Below are positions 43,758 through 52,188 of a DNA stretch of 64,000 nucleotides, piece by piece (position 1 is the first letter of the stretch; each line of letters begins with the position of its first letter). Origin of the DNA: Hoeflea sp. BRH_c9. GTDB lineage: Bacteria; Pseudomonadota; Alphaproteobacteria; Rhizobiales; Rhizobiaceae. Where the stretch lies: assembly GCA_000961635.1 (NCBI GenBank), contig LADQ01000020.1, forward strand, positions 26,561-90,560, written 5' to 3'. The translations under genes and the position numbers were made by a program. The notes under the pieces were generated by a model. It saw only the letters and a list, made by a program, of their open reading frames with translations. It searched no databases and was not told the origin of the DNA.

Positions 43758-44660
43758 TCATCGATCCGGCTTCACGTCATCTTTCGCATCGAGACCCTCG
43801 AAGAACCTCTTAGCCTGGGCATTTCGTATCGCTTCTTCGAGCGTTGTCGCCATCCCCTCGAAGATCTCCCCCAACTTGTTGAGGTAGTCTTGTGTGATGT
43901 CCCGGTGTTGGTTCCCTTCCGTATCGGAGCCGTTGCGGTGCACGCAGTCGTGCCTCTTCTGGACTGACGCCACAGCCATTGCCCGTTCCTCCTGATCGCG
44001 CGGCAGGATCGGCTTCCCGAATGCGGTCTCGGCGATACGGCTGACAGGAACTAGCTTGTGGAAAGAAAACTTCTGGAGAACTTCTTTGAGCATGTCTCGG
44101 ACGACGTTTGGGTTCTCCAGGACGGTGTCGAGGTTGAGCTGCTTGTCGTGTAGATCCAACTCCTTCAATTTGATCAGCCGCCTTTGCACCGGGACATCGA
44201 CAAGGGCAGACCCTACAATCGCGTCAGACAGGTACGCCTCGAAGATCGAGTAAAGCGTGGTGAACAGCATCCGGTTCCGGCTGCTTGAGCCGCCCGGCGT
44301 GCTCAGCTCTCTGACGTTGCTCTTCCAGTCCACCAGCGCGCGGCGGAAAATTCCGTAAGCATCAGGCTCCGGTTCCGGTTCCTCCCAGTCGTTATAGCTG
44401 TCGTCGACGTTGATGGTGACCTCAACATCAGGATCGTCCTCTAGCTCAGCCGACCATGAGCCATCGTCGTTCCGGATGATTACTGTCCATGCGTCTTCGT
44501 CCTCGTCGTATGAACATGCGACCTCCTCAAATTGCGCCGGGTCGTCCCCTGCCACTCTGAGCCATTTCGAGATCCGGTTGCGGCAATGTGGGCATTCGAA
44601 CGTTACCTCGACGTCCACCTGCGACCAGAGCTCGTGCATATATTCCTTGACCGAACCCAC
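43758..44660 (-). CDS. HEPN-domain protein (putative RNase, RX4H motif)
   Basis: About 300 residues. The C-terminal half matches HEPN helices: RMLFTTLYSIFEAYLSDAIV near 155 and the motif QKRHDCVHRNGSDTEG near 245, where RHDCVH fits the RX4-6H catalytic signature of HEPN ribonucleases. The N-terminal part has a half zinc-knuckle (FECPHCRNRI) and an acidic stretch. The start is GTG 44660 behind GGAGG of the preceding gene; ATG 44639 is an alternative. It is the last gene of an HNH-unknown-MNT-HNH-HEPN cluster and is probably the toxin or RNase effector (inference). Confidence 0.78.
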   Translation of the reverse strand: MGSVKEYMHELWSQVDVEVTFECPHCRNRISKWLRVAGDDPAQFEEVACSYDEDEDAWTVIIRNDDGSWSAELEDDPDVEVTINVDDSYNDWEEPEPEPDAYGIFRRALVDWKSNVRELSTPGGSSSRNRMLFTTLYSIFEAYLSDAIVGSALVDVPVQRRLIKLKELDLHDKQLNLDTVLENPNVVRDMLKEVLQKFSFHKLVPVSRIAETAFGKPILPRDQEERAMAVASVQKRHDCVHRNGSDTEGNQHRDITQDYLNKLGEIFEGMATTLEEAIRNAQAKRFFEGLDAKDDVKPDR

Positions 44661-44664
44661 GACC

Positions 44665-45543
44665 TTATGCCTCCGGGAACACCAGATCGAGATCGACCAG
44701 CGGCTTCCCGACAATTATCACGTGTGCTGGGCTTTTGATGCTGGGGTAGAGCTGAAAGTAGACCGCTATGGATCCCGCAGCCGGTCCCGTCGTCAGTCGT
44801 CCCATGGACATCTGGAGGGTGTTCTCAGGGTTTTCAGCGAACTCATGAACGCCGGGCATATCGCCGACATAAAGCCCGACGTCGTCAGACCGATTCAGGA
44901 TGATGTCGGTAAGGAATGGTTCGAAAGCGTCAGGCCCAATTTTCGCCGACACGAACGCATGCGCAGTCTTAGCGAGGAACCGCTGGTACTTCACCTTGTT
45001 GACGTTGCCAAGGCTCATGGCCACGTGGTTGGCTCCGGTCTCTTCCCGGACCTGCTTGTTGAGGGCATTGACTTCGCTCTCGACAAAATATGTCCAAGGC
45101 TGATCGGGCCGACTAACGGTCTCTTCAAGGATCCGAGCGGGCGGCGACTGCCACAAGTTGATGATCAGCGGCGCCCTTTCGATCGGGATCGTCCGCTCGC
45201 CGAGATCCCGGATCTTGTTGGCCTCGTCATCGACCTCGATGAAGTGGATGACGACCTCCCTGATGCGATCCTTCTTCTTACGGGTTGGTGCATCCACCTG
45301 CGCACGAAAGGCGCCGAGCTGATGCCGCAAAACATTCTGTTCGTAGCGCGTGATCTCCTTCTGGCAGACCGTGCAGCAGGACTTCTCGAAAATCAGGGTG
45401 TCGGCTGCTAGGGCGTAAGGGATGACGTGCTCGTCGGTCAGCTCTTCCGGCGGCAGGATCTCGTAGCAGTAGATGCACTTCCCGGGCGACGGGGCGATGG
45501 GTGCCTTCTCTCGTTGCTCGAGGTCGAATTCATCTACTCGCAT
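44665..45543 (-). CDS. HNH endonuclease family protein
   Basis: A 292-residue protein with an N-terminal HNH module: CIYCYEILPPEELTDEHVIP (CxxC and H) and KSCCTVCQKEITRYEQNVLR, giving two zinc-binding CxxC pairs around the active-site His, near residues 23-75. The remaining 200 residues (ESEVNALNKQVREETGANHV, MSMGRLTTGPAAGSIAVYFQ) are of unknown function and may recognise the target. It is followed after 4 bp by the HEPN gene. Its combination with an RNase suggests nucleic-acid degradation in defence. Confidence 0.82.
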   Translation of the reverse strand: MRVDEFDLEQREKAPIAPSPGKCIYCYEILPPEELTDEHVIPYALAADTLIFEKSCCTVCQKEITRYEQNVLRHQLGAFRAQVDAPTRKKKDRIREVVIHFIEVDDEANKIRDLGERTIPIERAPLIINLWQSPPARILEETVSRPDQPWTYFVESEVNALNKQVREETGANHVAMSLGNVNKVKYQRFLAKTAHAFVSAKIGPDAFEPFLTDIILNRSDDVGLYVGDMPGVHEFAENPENTLQMSMGRLTTGPAAGSIAVYFQLYPSIKSPAHVIIVGKPLVDLDLVFPEA

Positions 45544-45712
45544 ATCTGTGGCACCGCTAGTCAGTTGGTCTTGCTTTTGATCGCCGACCCGACCTTATCT
45601 GCGGCAGCCGAGAGTAGCAAAGTGTTCGCGAATAACGAGAGCGTGGAAGCCAAATGGCTTCTTATCCACGGACAGGAGTGCAGACTTGTGTTCGACGCGA
45701 CTCGCTGGGAAC

Positions 45713-46042
45713 TCATCCCGAGCGTGATCGAGCCAGCTCGAGCAGCGGCACGCATTTTTCGTTGAGCACGAACCCCGTCTCCTCGGCTTCCGGCGGCAGC
45801 ATATAGAGGACGTCCAGCGGCAGGTTCTTGCAAGCAAGTCTGATCTCGTTTTTCAGCCGCGACAACGGCTCGCCGGACGGGCCGACGACCAGGATGTCGA
45901 AGTCGTTGCCGACGCGAACGAGCGAAGACCCGAACATGAAGGATTCGAACTCGGACAGTGAAGGGCAGGTTTCAAGAAGATGCCTCGCCACTTCACCGCA
46001 CGTCTTCAACGTCCTTTCAGGAGCACCTTGAGTTCGTCCCAT
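45713..46042 (-). CDS. Minimal nucleotidyltransferase (MNT) domain protein
   Basis: About 109 residues. The nucleotidyltransferase signature is complete: FMFGSSLVRVGNDFDILVVG (GS followed by DxD) and a third Asp in LPLDVLYML. The family adds nucleotides to proteins or small molecules; in MNT-HEPN toxin-antitoxin pairs it AMPylates the HEPN toxin (family knowledge). I set the start at ATG 46042 (MGRTQGAPER), overlapping the upstream gene by 37 bp; a TTG at the upstream stop is an alternative. A 170-bp gap separates it from the HNH gene. Confidence 0.78.
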   Translation of the reverse strand: MGRTQGAPERTLKTCGEVARHLLETCPSLSEFESFMFGSSLVRVGNDFDILVVGPSGEPLSRLKNEIRLACKNLPLDVLYMLPPEAEETGFVLNEKCVPLLELARSRSG

Positions 46043-46647
46043 TTCATCACCTTGCAGCCCAGCTCCTCTCCAGCTTCGATAGCCTTTTGGGTGGGTTTCC
46101 CATTCGGGTTGATGTTCCATACGACATCCACTGCGCCGAACCGATCCCAAAGGGCCCGAACCGCCTCGGCCGTAGGCTCGTATTCCATGACCATCCCAAT
46201 CCGTAGCTTCCGCCCGTCTGCGAGTGTCACGCTATGGATCCGATCGAACTCTCGATCGATCGACGTCACGCATCGGAGCTGCCTGATCAGCCGATCCGAG
46301 AAGAAAAATTCCTTGTGTCTGGCCGTCTTCACGTTGTCGTCCTGAATGGCCGAGGTGAGCGTCCCGCCGTTGCCCCAGCCGATCTCCTGACCTTCGAGAT
46401 ATCTGATGGCAGCGCCTTCCCAAACGGCGCCTTTTCTATAGCCGCAGAGGAAGTCCATCTCTGGATATTGCTGGTGGTAACCCATCGCCAACGCAAGATC
46501 GATGAAGTCGGCCTCTGATATGACGGCGACCGCTTCCGGCCGCCCGTGAGCCGTAATCTTGATCGCGTCTCCACGGATATTCTCCGCCCCCGTTACGACC
46601 CGAACTTCATGGATGGATTTGAGCGCGTAGCCAACCTGCCAGTTCAT
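46006..46647 (-). CDS. Hypothetical protein of the HNH/MNT/HEPN cluster
   Basis: 213 residues, family not recognised. The C-terminal part (WDRFGAVDVVWNINPNGKPT then AIEAGEELGCKVMKWDELKV) has an alternating strand/helix pattern suggesting a Rossmann-like or nuclease-like alpha/beta fold. Near the N-terminus AIKITAHGRPEAVAVISEAD is loosely reminiscent of Phd/YefM antitoxins. It overlaps the downstream MNT gene and the upstream HNH gene (4 bp), so it is an integral component of the cluster. Confidence 0.7.
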   Translation of the reverse strand: MNWQVGYALKSIHEVRVVTGAENIRGDAIKITAHGRPEAVAVISEADFIDLALAMGYHQQYPEMDFLCGYRKGAVWEGAAIRYLEGQEIGWGNGGTLTSAIQDDNVKTARHKEFFFSDRLIRQLRCVTSIDREFDRIHSVTLADGRKLRIGMVMEYEPTAEAVRALWDRFGAVDVVWNINPNGKPTQKAIEAGEELGCKVMKWDELKVLLKGR

Positions 46648-47336
46648 GCGAAAATTCCGTCCATCTCTTCAGGATACCGGATGCCGCTCCCGGCGACGTC
46701 GCAGACGTGCCGCTCGGAAAGACCTCGAACGTGTTCCTGGTATCGAGCCAAAGTTTCCTTTTCCGCGTCGGTCGCGTGATGCAGGTTCGTCTTGATGATC
46801 GCGAGGATACGGAAATGGTTTGGCAGGATCACGCTTCTCATCCGCTGGGACCACGTTTTCGCGGTCTCGGACTCCGGGTCGAATTCGAAAGCCTTGCCAT
46901 CCACGGGGGCGAATTCCTTCCAAACAGCCTTGTTCTCGCTCATGGCTGCGGTGACCGCGTCGCGCACCTGCCCGCGCACGTCATAGGCTCGGATGCCCTG
47001 CTTGCGCGCGAGCGCCCCAAGGTGCTCCGCCTTCCATCCCAGCAAAGCGTTGCGAGGATAGGCGTCCGGATCCTTGTCTACGATCGTATGGCAGGTCGGG
47101 CATAGGAGGATGAGATTATCGAACGTGTCCGGTTCGAACTCCCCTTCTGGACGTTCTTCCCGCCGAGGGCCGCCCTCGCCGTGCGGGATCACATGCGCCA
47201 TCTCTGCAATATGCTTGTCGCCTCCCATTTCCGCAGGGAAGAGGGGAGCGAGGCAGTCAGGACGTTGGCAATGGCCAGCGGCCGCTGAGAAGAGGCGCAG
47301 TTTCAACCCTGTCGGTATGTGCTTTCGATCTGCCAT
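46644..47336 (-). CDS. HNH endonuclease family protein, first gene of the cluster
   Basis: A 230-residue protein. The N-terminal HNH module reads GHCQRPDCLAPLFPAE (CxxxxC), IAEMAHVIPHGEGGPRRE and NLILLCPTCHTIVDKDP, with metal-binding cysteines and the AHVIP histidine. Residues 110-230 are helical and unidentified (NHFRILAIIKTNLHHATDAE). It leads a run of five minus-strand genes with short overlaps. This first HNH differs in sequence from the second one (44665), so it is not a recent duplication. Confidence 0.82.
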   Translation of the reverse strand: MADRKHIPTGLKLRLFSAAAGHCQRPDCLAPLFPAEMGGDKHIAEMAHVIPHGEGGPRREERPEGEFEPDTFDNLILLCPTCHTIVDKDPDAYPRNALLGWKAEHLGALARKQGIRAYDVRGQVRDAVTAAMSENKAVWKEFAPVDGKAFEFDPESETAKTWSQRMRSVILPNHFRILAIIKTNLHHATDAEKETLARYQEHVRGLSERHVCDVAGSGIRYPEEMDGIFA

Positions 47337-47492
47337 CAGTGGGCCTTAAATTCGGGTGCAATCTGAAATGGCACCAATGGCTTAAGGTTGCAAGTCTGTC
47401 CGGAACGGTAGCGTCGTCGAGCAGCCTGTTGGGTACTTCAACGAAGGGGTCATATTAGTCGTGGTACATTGGCAAGCAGAGGATTTGGTAGC

Positions 47493-47580
47493 GTGCGACA
47501 GGAAAGGCACAGGTGAGAGTCCGCTCTCATGTGTCGCTCAAAGGGCGGACGGCGGGCTAGCGAAGCTGTATCGCGGCGCG
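47493..47580 (+). other. Possible group II intron 5' fragment
   Basis: GTGCGACAGGAAAGG has the GTGCG start of bacterial group II introns, and CTAGCGAAGCTGTATCGCGG further on resembles the conserved domain I segment with GCGAAAGCTGATAC. No intron-encoded reverse transcriptase or 3' end is present, so at most it is a truncated remnant. Confidence 0.3.
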
Positions 47581-47697
47581 CTTAGCAGATCCCGCGCGTC
47601 AGCTCTGGGCCTTGCGTGACTGAACCGTCGGTGTTGATCAATGTCTGCTTTGTCCAGACTCAGACTTTTAAGCCGTCAGTCAACTCCCGGCCCCGCA

Positions 47698-47714
47698 GCG
47701 GAAATCATTTCCGC
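47698..47714. repeat. Dispersed palindrome GCGGAAATNATTTCCGC, copy 5
   Basis: GCGGAAATCATTTCCGC followed by TTTGCGCGCTCATTCCGG and, about 45 bp later, GGAAGCGGACAT; similar to the flank of copy 4. It lies just beyond the hipA remnant. Confidence 0.75.
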
Positions 47715-47880
47715 TTTGCGCGCTCATTCCGGTCACCGCCGCCGTGTTAGCAGCTTCCCGGAAGCGGACATCGGCGCAGCTACGAAAGTTGGCATTCTGG
47801 CGCCACCAGCGGAACCTTGAGGCGCGCGTAAACAAAGCCATCGAAGACGCCGTCACGACCCGGAAATTGTTGTCCTTAGA

Positions 47881-48063
47881 ATCGGTGAAGCGGTGGCGGA
47901 TTAGCTCCGCCAAATCCTCATAGGAAGCATAGCGCGCCATCATCTCATCAAGGCCCAGCATAGTTAGCGCCGAAACCATCAGGTGCCGCGTCCAGCCGTC
48001 TTTCGTATGCGTACGGTCAAAACGTTCGATCAGCAGTACGTCCTTGCCCGCCGCTCTTCTCAT
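47881..48063 (-). pseudogene. hipA: hipA-family toxin kinase fragment
   Basis: About 61 residues within ORF 47680-48210: RRAAGKDVLLIERFDRTHTK, then RHLMVSALTMLGLDEM and RYASYEDLAELIRHRF, closely following the HipA C-terminal kinase pattern (LLIERFDR, SALTMLGLDE). The flanking residues of the ORF do not fit HipA, no hipB lies nearby, and the frame runs into the palindrome repeat. It is a decayed toxin gene at the island's right edge. Confidence 0.7.
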
Positions 48064-48345
48064 CGACAAGGAACACAAAAGTTGGCGGCGTGACGAAGGA
48101 GTGATGTGAAGGCAAAAGCGGAATGGACCGCACGAACCGAAGAACCCGTGGCATCGTATAGCGCATCCAAGCGCGGTAAGTTGATAGGGATCGGTTCGAG
48201 CGCAAAACATCAGGGCCAGCGATCATATCAAACCGCGCTTACAGGCCGGAGACATGACTGCACCCGCCCCGCCAAGCTCAAACATCCGCTAAATCACCTT
48301 GCCGAACGGGCGCCATCCAGACATGACGATGCCCCCGCACTGCAT

Positions 48346-49350
48346 TTACCTCCCGATAGCCTCCAATCCACGTGCCGCGAAACGGCGCGCCAGTGGCGCC
48401 AAGTTCACCGCCTCGGGGTCGGCGGCATTTCCCAAACGCGCGCGTTCAGCAATGCCAACGAAAATGACCGCGAAGCGGAAAAAGGCGAAGGCCTCGTGAA
48501 AGGGCTTCAGCCCCAAACCCAGGTTTGCATGTTCCATGTAATGGGCGATGAACTCATCGCGTGCGGGCAAACCGGGCGTTGCGTCACCAAGTCCGTTGAT
48601 GCCGCCATATTCGTCCGGTGTGGTTCGCCAGGTCATGCAACAGAAACCAAGATCGGCGAGTGGATGACCGAGTGTCGCAAGTTCCCAGTCGAGAATGCCG
48701 ATGACACGCGGCTCGTCCGGCGCATAAAGCAGGTTGCCGATGCGGAAATCGCCATGGACAATCGACGCTATGCCGTCGTCGGCCGGCATGTGGCTGGCAA
48801 GCCAGTCGGCAAGCTGGTCGATTTCCGGAATATCGTTCATCTGAGCTTGTTGCCATTGCGACAGCCAGCGCTTGTGTTGGCGTTCGAAGTAGCCCGCAGG
48901 CCGTCCGAAATCCCCCAGTCCCACCGCCGCGGGGTCAACTGCATGCAGTTTCGCCAGGGTTTCAGCCATCGACAGATAGATGGCGCGCCGGTCGTCGGGT
49001 GAGACGCCGGGTAGCGCAGCGTCGTGAAACACCCGGCCCTCAAGCCGCTGCATGACATAAAACGCCGTTCCGAGCACCGCCTCGTCTTCACACAGTGCCA
49101 GTGGCTGCGGGACGGGAACACCGGTTCCGAACAGAGCCGACATCGCCCGGTATTCGCGTTCGATTGCATGCGCCCCGGGCAAGATCTTGCCATCAGGCTT
49201 TTTGCGCAACACGATCCGTTGCCGGTCGGTATCGACAAAGAAGGTTGGATTCGACTGGCCTCCGGATATCCGCTCGATAAGGACAGATCGGCCCAGATCC
49301 TGGGATTGCAGCCAGTCATCAAGACGGGTTTGATCGAGACCGGCGCTCAT
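48346..49350 (-). CDS. APH-family phosphotransferase (ACAD10/11-associated type)
   Basis: A 334-residue kinase-fold protein with the catalytic loop SIVHGDFRIGNLLYAPDEP near residue 195 and the metal-binding ILDWELATLGHPLADLGF near 217. The N-terminus has SGGQSNPTFFVDTDRQRIVL. Members fused or linked to acyl-CoA dehydrogenases (ACAD10/11-like) phosphorylate 4-hydroxyacyl-CoA for further breakdown (family knowledge). The acyl-CoA dehydrogenase and ligase genes directly upstream fit that role. It is the last gene of the operon and overlaps the ligase gene by 4 bp. Confidence 0.88.
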   Translation of the reverse strand: MSAGLDQTRLDDWLQSQDLGRSVLIERISGGQSNPTFFVDTDRQRIVLRKKPDGKILPGAHAIEREYRAMSALFGTGVPVPQPLALCEDEAVLGTAFYVMQRLEGRVFHDAALPGVSPDDRRAIYLSMAETLAKLHAVDPAAVGLGDFGRPAGYFERQHKRWLSQWQQAQMNDIPEIDQLADWLASHMPADDGIASIVHGDFRIGNLLYAPDEPRVIGILDWELATLGHPLADLGFCCMTWRTTPDEYGGINGLGDATPGLPARDEFIAHYMEHANLGLGLKPFHEAFAFFRFAVIFVGIAERARLGNAADPEAVNLAPLARRFAARGLEAIGR

Positions 49351-50966
49351 GCACCAAGCCCCCTTGCCTGCTCGCGCAGCCGAAATTTCTGAATCTTACC
49401 CGTCGCTGTCTTCGGCACCTCGCTGAAGATGAACTTGCGCGGCACCTTGAAGCCCGCAAGATGGTCCCGGCAGAAGGCAGCCATTTCGGCTTCATCCACA
49501 GCCGTTCCCGGCTTGCATTCGACAAATGCACAAGGGGTCTCGCCCCATTTTTCGCTGGGCATTGCCACAACCGCTGCAATGAGCACCGCAGGGTGCTTGT
49601 GAAGCACCGATTCGACCTCCAGCGAGGATATGTTTTCGCCGCCCGAGATGATCACATCCTTGGCGCGATCAGTGATGCGGATCGCGCCATCAGGCTCTCG
49701 CACCGCGATGTCGCCGGTGTGAAACCAGCCATCGCGAAAGGCAGCTTCGGTCGCATCCAGATCGCGGTGATATCCGGCCATGACGGTATTGCCGCGCAGC
49801 AGGATTTCCCCCGAAGACAGGCCGTCCGCCGGCTGATCAGCGCCGGTTTCAGGATCGACAATGCGGATCGAACCGGAGGTCTTGTGGCGCGCGCCCTGAC
49901 GGGAAAGCCAGCGCGCTTTCTCGGCTGGATCTGCATCAGCCATGTCATCGGCCAGCTCGCAGATCGAGGCCGGGCCATAGCTCTCGGTCAGTCCGTAAAG
50001 ATGGGTGAGATCGAAGCCCATTTCCGAGAGTGACGCAATCAGCGTGGCTGTCGGTGCAGCGCCGCCTGTGGCCACCGACACGCGCTTGCCTGATCCCCGC
50101 AAACTTTGAGCGCCGGTATCATTGAGCAGCATGTAGAGGACCACCGGTGCGCAGGCCATATGAGTGACCTCATGTCGCGTGATGTGATCGAGGATAGCGG
50201 CAGGCTCGATGCCATCAAGGCAAACATGGGTGCCGCCCGCCGCTGTCACCGCCCAGGTGTGGGACCAGCCATTGCAGTGAAACATCGGCAGGGTCCAGAG
50301 ATAGCGCGTCGATGCGCCGAACCCCAGCGACAACGCATTGCCCATGGCATTCAGAAATGCGCCGCGGGCATGATACACGACACCTTTCGGTTCACCTGTG
50401 GTTCCCGAAGTGTAGTTGAGACAAACCGGCTGCCACTCATCGGTGACCATGCTCTCGTCGAGGACCGCGCCGGGATCAGTATCGCCAGACAGCAAGCTGG
50501 GCGTGTCGCCCTTTTTGCGGGCGTCCGGGTCCGACAGCACCAACACAGTCACACCTGCGGTGCTCGCTGCCTGCAGCGCTGCATCCGATACCGCCTGTTC
50601 GACAATAAGCAACCGGCTTTGCGAATGCGCAAGAATGTAGCTCAGGGCCGCCGCATCAAGGCGGGTGTTAAGCGTGTTGAGCACGGCCCCCAGAGACGGC
50701 ACGGCAAAATGTGCGGCCAGCATTTCCGGTCTGTTACGGGCGATGATCGAGACAACATCGCCTGCACCGATGCCCGCCTGGGCGATGCGTTCGGCCAGCC
50801 GCACCGCCATGGTGTTGAACTCGGCATAATTGAACCGCAGATCACGCCATACAATTGCACAGCGCTCTGGATGCGCCTCGTTCTCGCGCGCCAGAAACCG
50901 CACGGGACTGAGCGGCTGAAAATTTGCCTCACGGCGCTGCAGGAAAGGTTCAGCTCTCACTGTCAC
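49347..50966 (-). CDS. Acyl-CoA synthetase (AMP-forming)
   Basis: About 539 residues. Motifs: VCLNYTSGTTGEPKGVVYHA near 185, HLYGLTESYGPASI near 320, GWFHTGDIAVREPDGAIRIT near 410 and DRAKDVIISGGENISSLEVE near 430, with the terminal lysine segment PKTATGKIQKFRLRE. The start is GTG 50966 (VTVRAEPFLQRREANF), overlapping the upstream acyl-CoA dehydrogenase; the longer ORF is rejected. It activates a fatty or branched acid feeding the adjacent dehydrogenase. Confidence 0.9.
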   Translation of the reverse strand: MTVRAEPFLQRREANFQPLSPVRFLARENEAHPERCAIVWRDLRFNYAEFNTMAVRLAERIAQAGIGAGDVVSIIARNRPEMLAAHFAVPSLGAVLNTLNTRLDAAALSYILAHSQSRLLIVEQAVSDAALQAASTAGVTVLVLSDPDARKKGDTPSLLSGDTDPGAVLDESMVTDEWQPVCLNYTSGTTGEPKGVVYHARGAFLNAMGNALSLGFGASTRYLWTLPMFHCNGWSHTWAVTAAGGTHVCLDGIEPAAILDHITRHEVTHMACAPVVLYMLLNDTGAQSLRGSGKRVSVATGGAAPTATLIASLSEMGFDLTHLYGLTESYGPASICELADDMADADPAEKARWLSRQGARHKTSGSIRIVDPETGADQPADGLSSGEILLRGNTVMAGYHRDLDATEAAFRDGWFHTGDIAVREPDGAIRITDRAKDVIISGGENISSLEVESVLHKHPAVLIAAVVAMPSEKWGETPCAFVECKPGTAVDEAEMAAFCRDHLAGFKVPRKFIFSEVPKTATGKIQKFRLREQARGLGA

Positions 50967-52185
50967 CGCCGCCTTCTGTCGGACCTTGTTGCGGCCAGGA
51001 CCAGAAGTTCCGGCCATCGGCAGCCATCATCCGGTTGATGACCATCTTGTGGACTTCGTCTGCACCGTCGACCAGTCTTGCCTGGCGGGCATAGCGATAG
51101 ATCCATTCCAGCACCGTGTCCTTGGAATATCCGCGGGCGCCGTTGATCTGGATCGCCCGGTCAACCGCCTGGTGCAGGACATTGGCGACATGGATCTTGG
51201 CCATAGAGACTTCGGCACGGGCGAACCCGCCACGGTCAATTGCCCAAGCCGCCTTCATGACCAGCAGGCGGCCGATCTCGATCTGCATGCCAAGCTCGCC
51301 GAGCATCAGCTGGATGCTCTCGCGGTCTGCAAGACGGACGCCGAAACCTTGGCGGCGTGCTGCATATTCCGTTGCGATTTCGACCGAGCGTTTGGCGAGA
51401 CCAAGCCAGCGCATGCAGTGGGTGAGCCGCGCCGGTCCAAGCCGGGCCTGGGTGACTTTCAATCCCCTCCCCACTCCGCCGAGGATCTGGCTTTCGTGCA
51501 CCTGAAGCCCATCGAAGCGGAGCTCACAATGGCCGCCATGTTCCTCAGGCCCCATGATGCCAATACGGCGCACGATCTCCCAGCCAGGCTGATCCTTGTG
51601 AAACAGAAACGCTGACAGGCCGCTGCGCGGATCATCGCTGGTTCGGGCGAGCAGAATGAAATGGCTGGCTGCACCTGCGCCAGTGATGAACCATTTCTGG
51701 CCTGAGATCACATATTCGTCGCCGTCCTTGACCGCGCGTGTCTGGATCATCGAGGGGTCTGACCCCCCGCCGGGATGCGGTTCCGTCATGGCAAATGCCG
51801 AGCGCACGGCGCCTGATCTGATCGGGTCGAGCCACTGGCGCTTCTGGGCCTCGGTACCCAGCATCGAAAGAACCATCATATTGCCGTCATCGGGCGCGGC
51901 ACTGTTGAAGACAACCGGGCCGAAGATCGAGCGCGCCATCTCCTCGTAGCAAACCGCCATGCCGACCCGGCCGACGCCAAGGCCGCCATCTTCGCGGGGC
52001 AATTGCAGGCACCAGATGCCGGCATCGCGTGCTTTTGCGCGCATCTCGTCGAGCAGCGCGAGGTTGATGTTCTCGTGCGCATCGAAGGAAGCTGGCTCGG
52101 TCTCGAGCGGCAGCAGTTCGGTTTCGACAAAACCTGCGATGCGCTGGCGCAGATCTTCCAGTCCGGGGGGAATCGAGAAATCCAT
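50950..52185 (-). CDS. Acyl-CoA dehydrogenase (ACAD10/11-like)
   Basis: FAD enzyme of 411 residues. Recognisable segments: FAMTEPHPGGGSDPSMIQTR near 130, YVISGQKWFITGAGAASHFI near 155, RQGFGVRLADRESIQLMLGE near 275 and the C-terminal QINGARGYSKDTVLEWIYRY near 345. It is closest in pattern to the ACAD10/11-type dehydrogenase domain, consistent with the APH-type kinase two genes downstream. It lies 3 bp from the preceding SDR gene and overlaps the ligase gene. Confidence 0.92.
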   Translation of the reverse strand: MDFSIPPGLEDLRQRIAGFVETELLPLETEPASFDAHENINLALLDEMRAKARDAGIWCLQLPREDGGLGVGRVGMAVCYEEMARSIFGPVVFNSAAPDDGNMMVLSMLGTEAQKRQWLDPIRSGAVRSAFAMTEPHPGGGSDPSMIQTRAVKDGDEYVISGQKWFITGAGAASHFILLARTSDDPRSGLSAFLFHKDQPGWEIVRRIGIMGPEEHGGHCELRFDGLQVHESQILGGVGRGLKVTQARLGPARLTHCMRWLGLAKRSVEIATEYAARRQGFGVRLADRESIQLMLGELGMQIEIGRLLVMKAAWAIDRGGFARAEVSMAKIHVANVLHQAVDRAIQINGARGYSKDTVLEWIYRYARQARLVDGADEVHKMVINRMMAADGRNFWSWPQQGPTEGGGDSES

Positions 52186-52188
52186 AGT

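Larger units (their letters stand above)
47337..47880. other. Intergenic region with intron-like trace and repeat, no intact gene
   Basis: It holds the promoter region of the HNH-led cluster, a possible group II intron 5' fragment, palindrome copy 5, and the 3' side of a hipA remnant. No intact CDS is visible. Confidence 0.45.

Noticed and set aside
45561-45833. 90-codon minus ORF overlapping the MNT gene 3' end
   Set aside because: Different frame from the MNT motif-bearing ORF, with no signature and no start signal.
48106-49002. Plus-strand ORF of 298 codons opposite the APH kinase
   Set aside because: Antisense shadow of a gene with intact kinase motifs.
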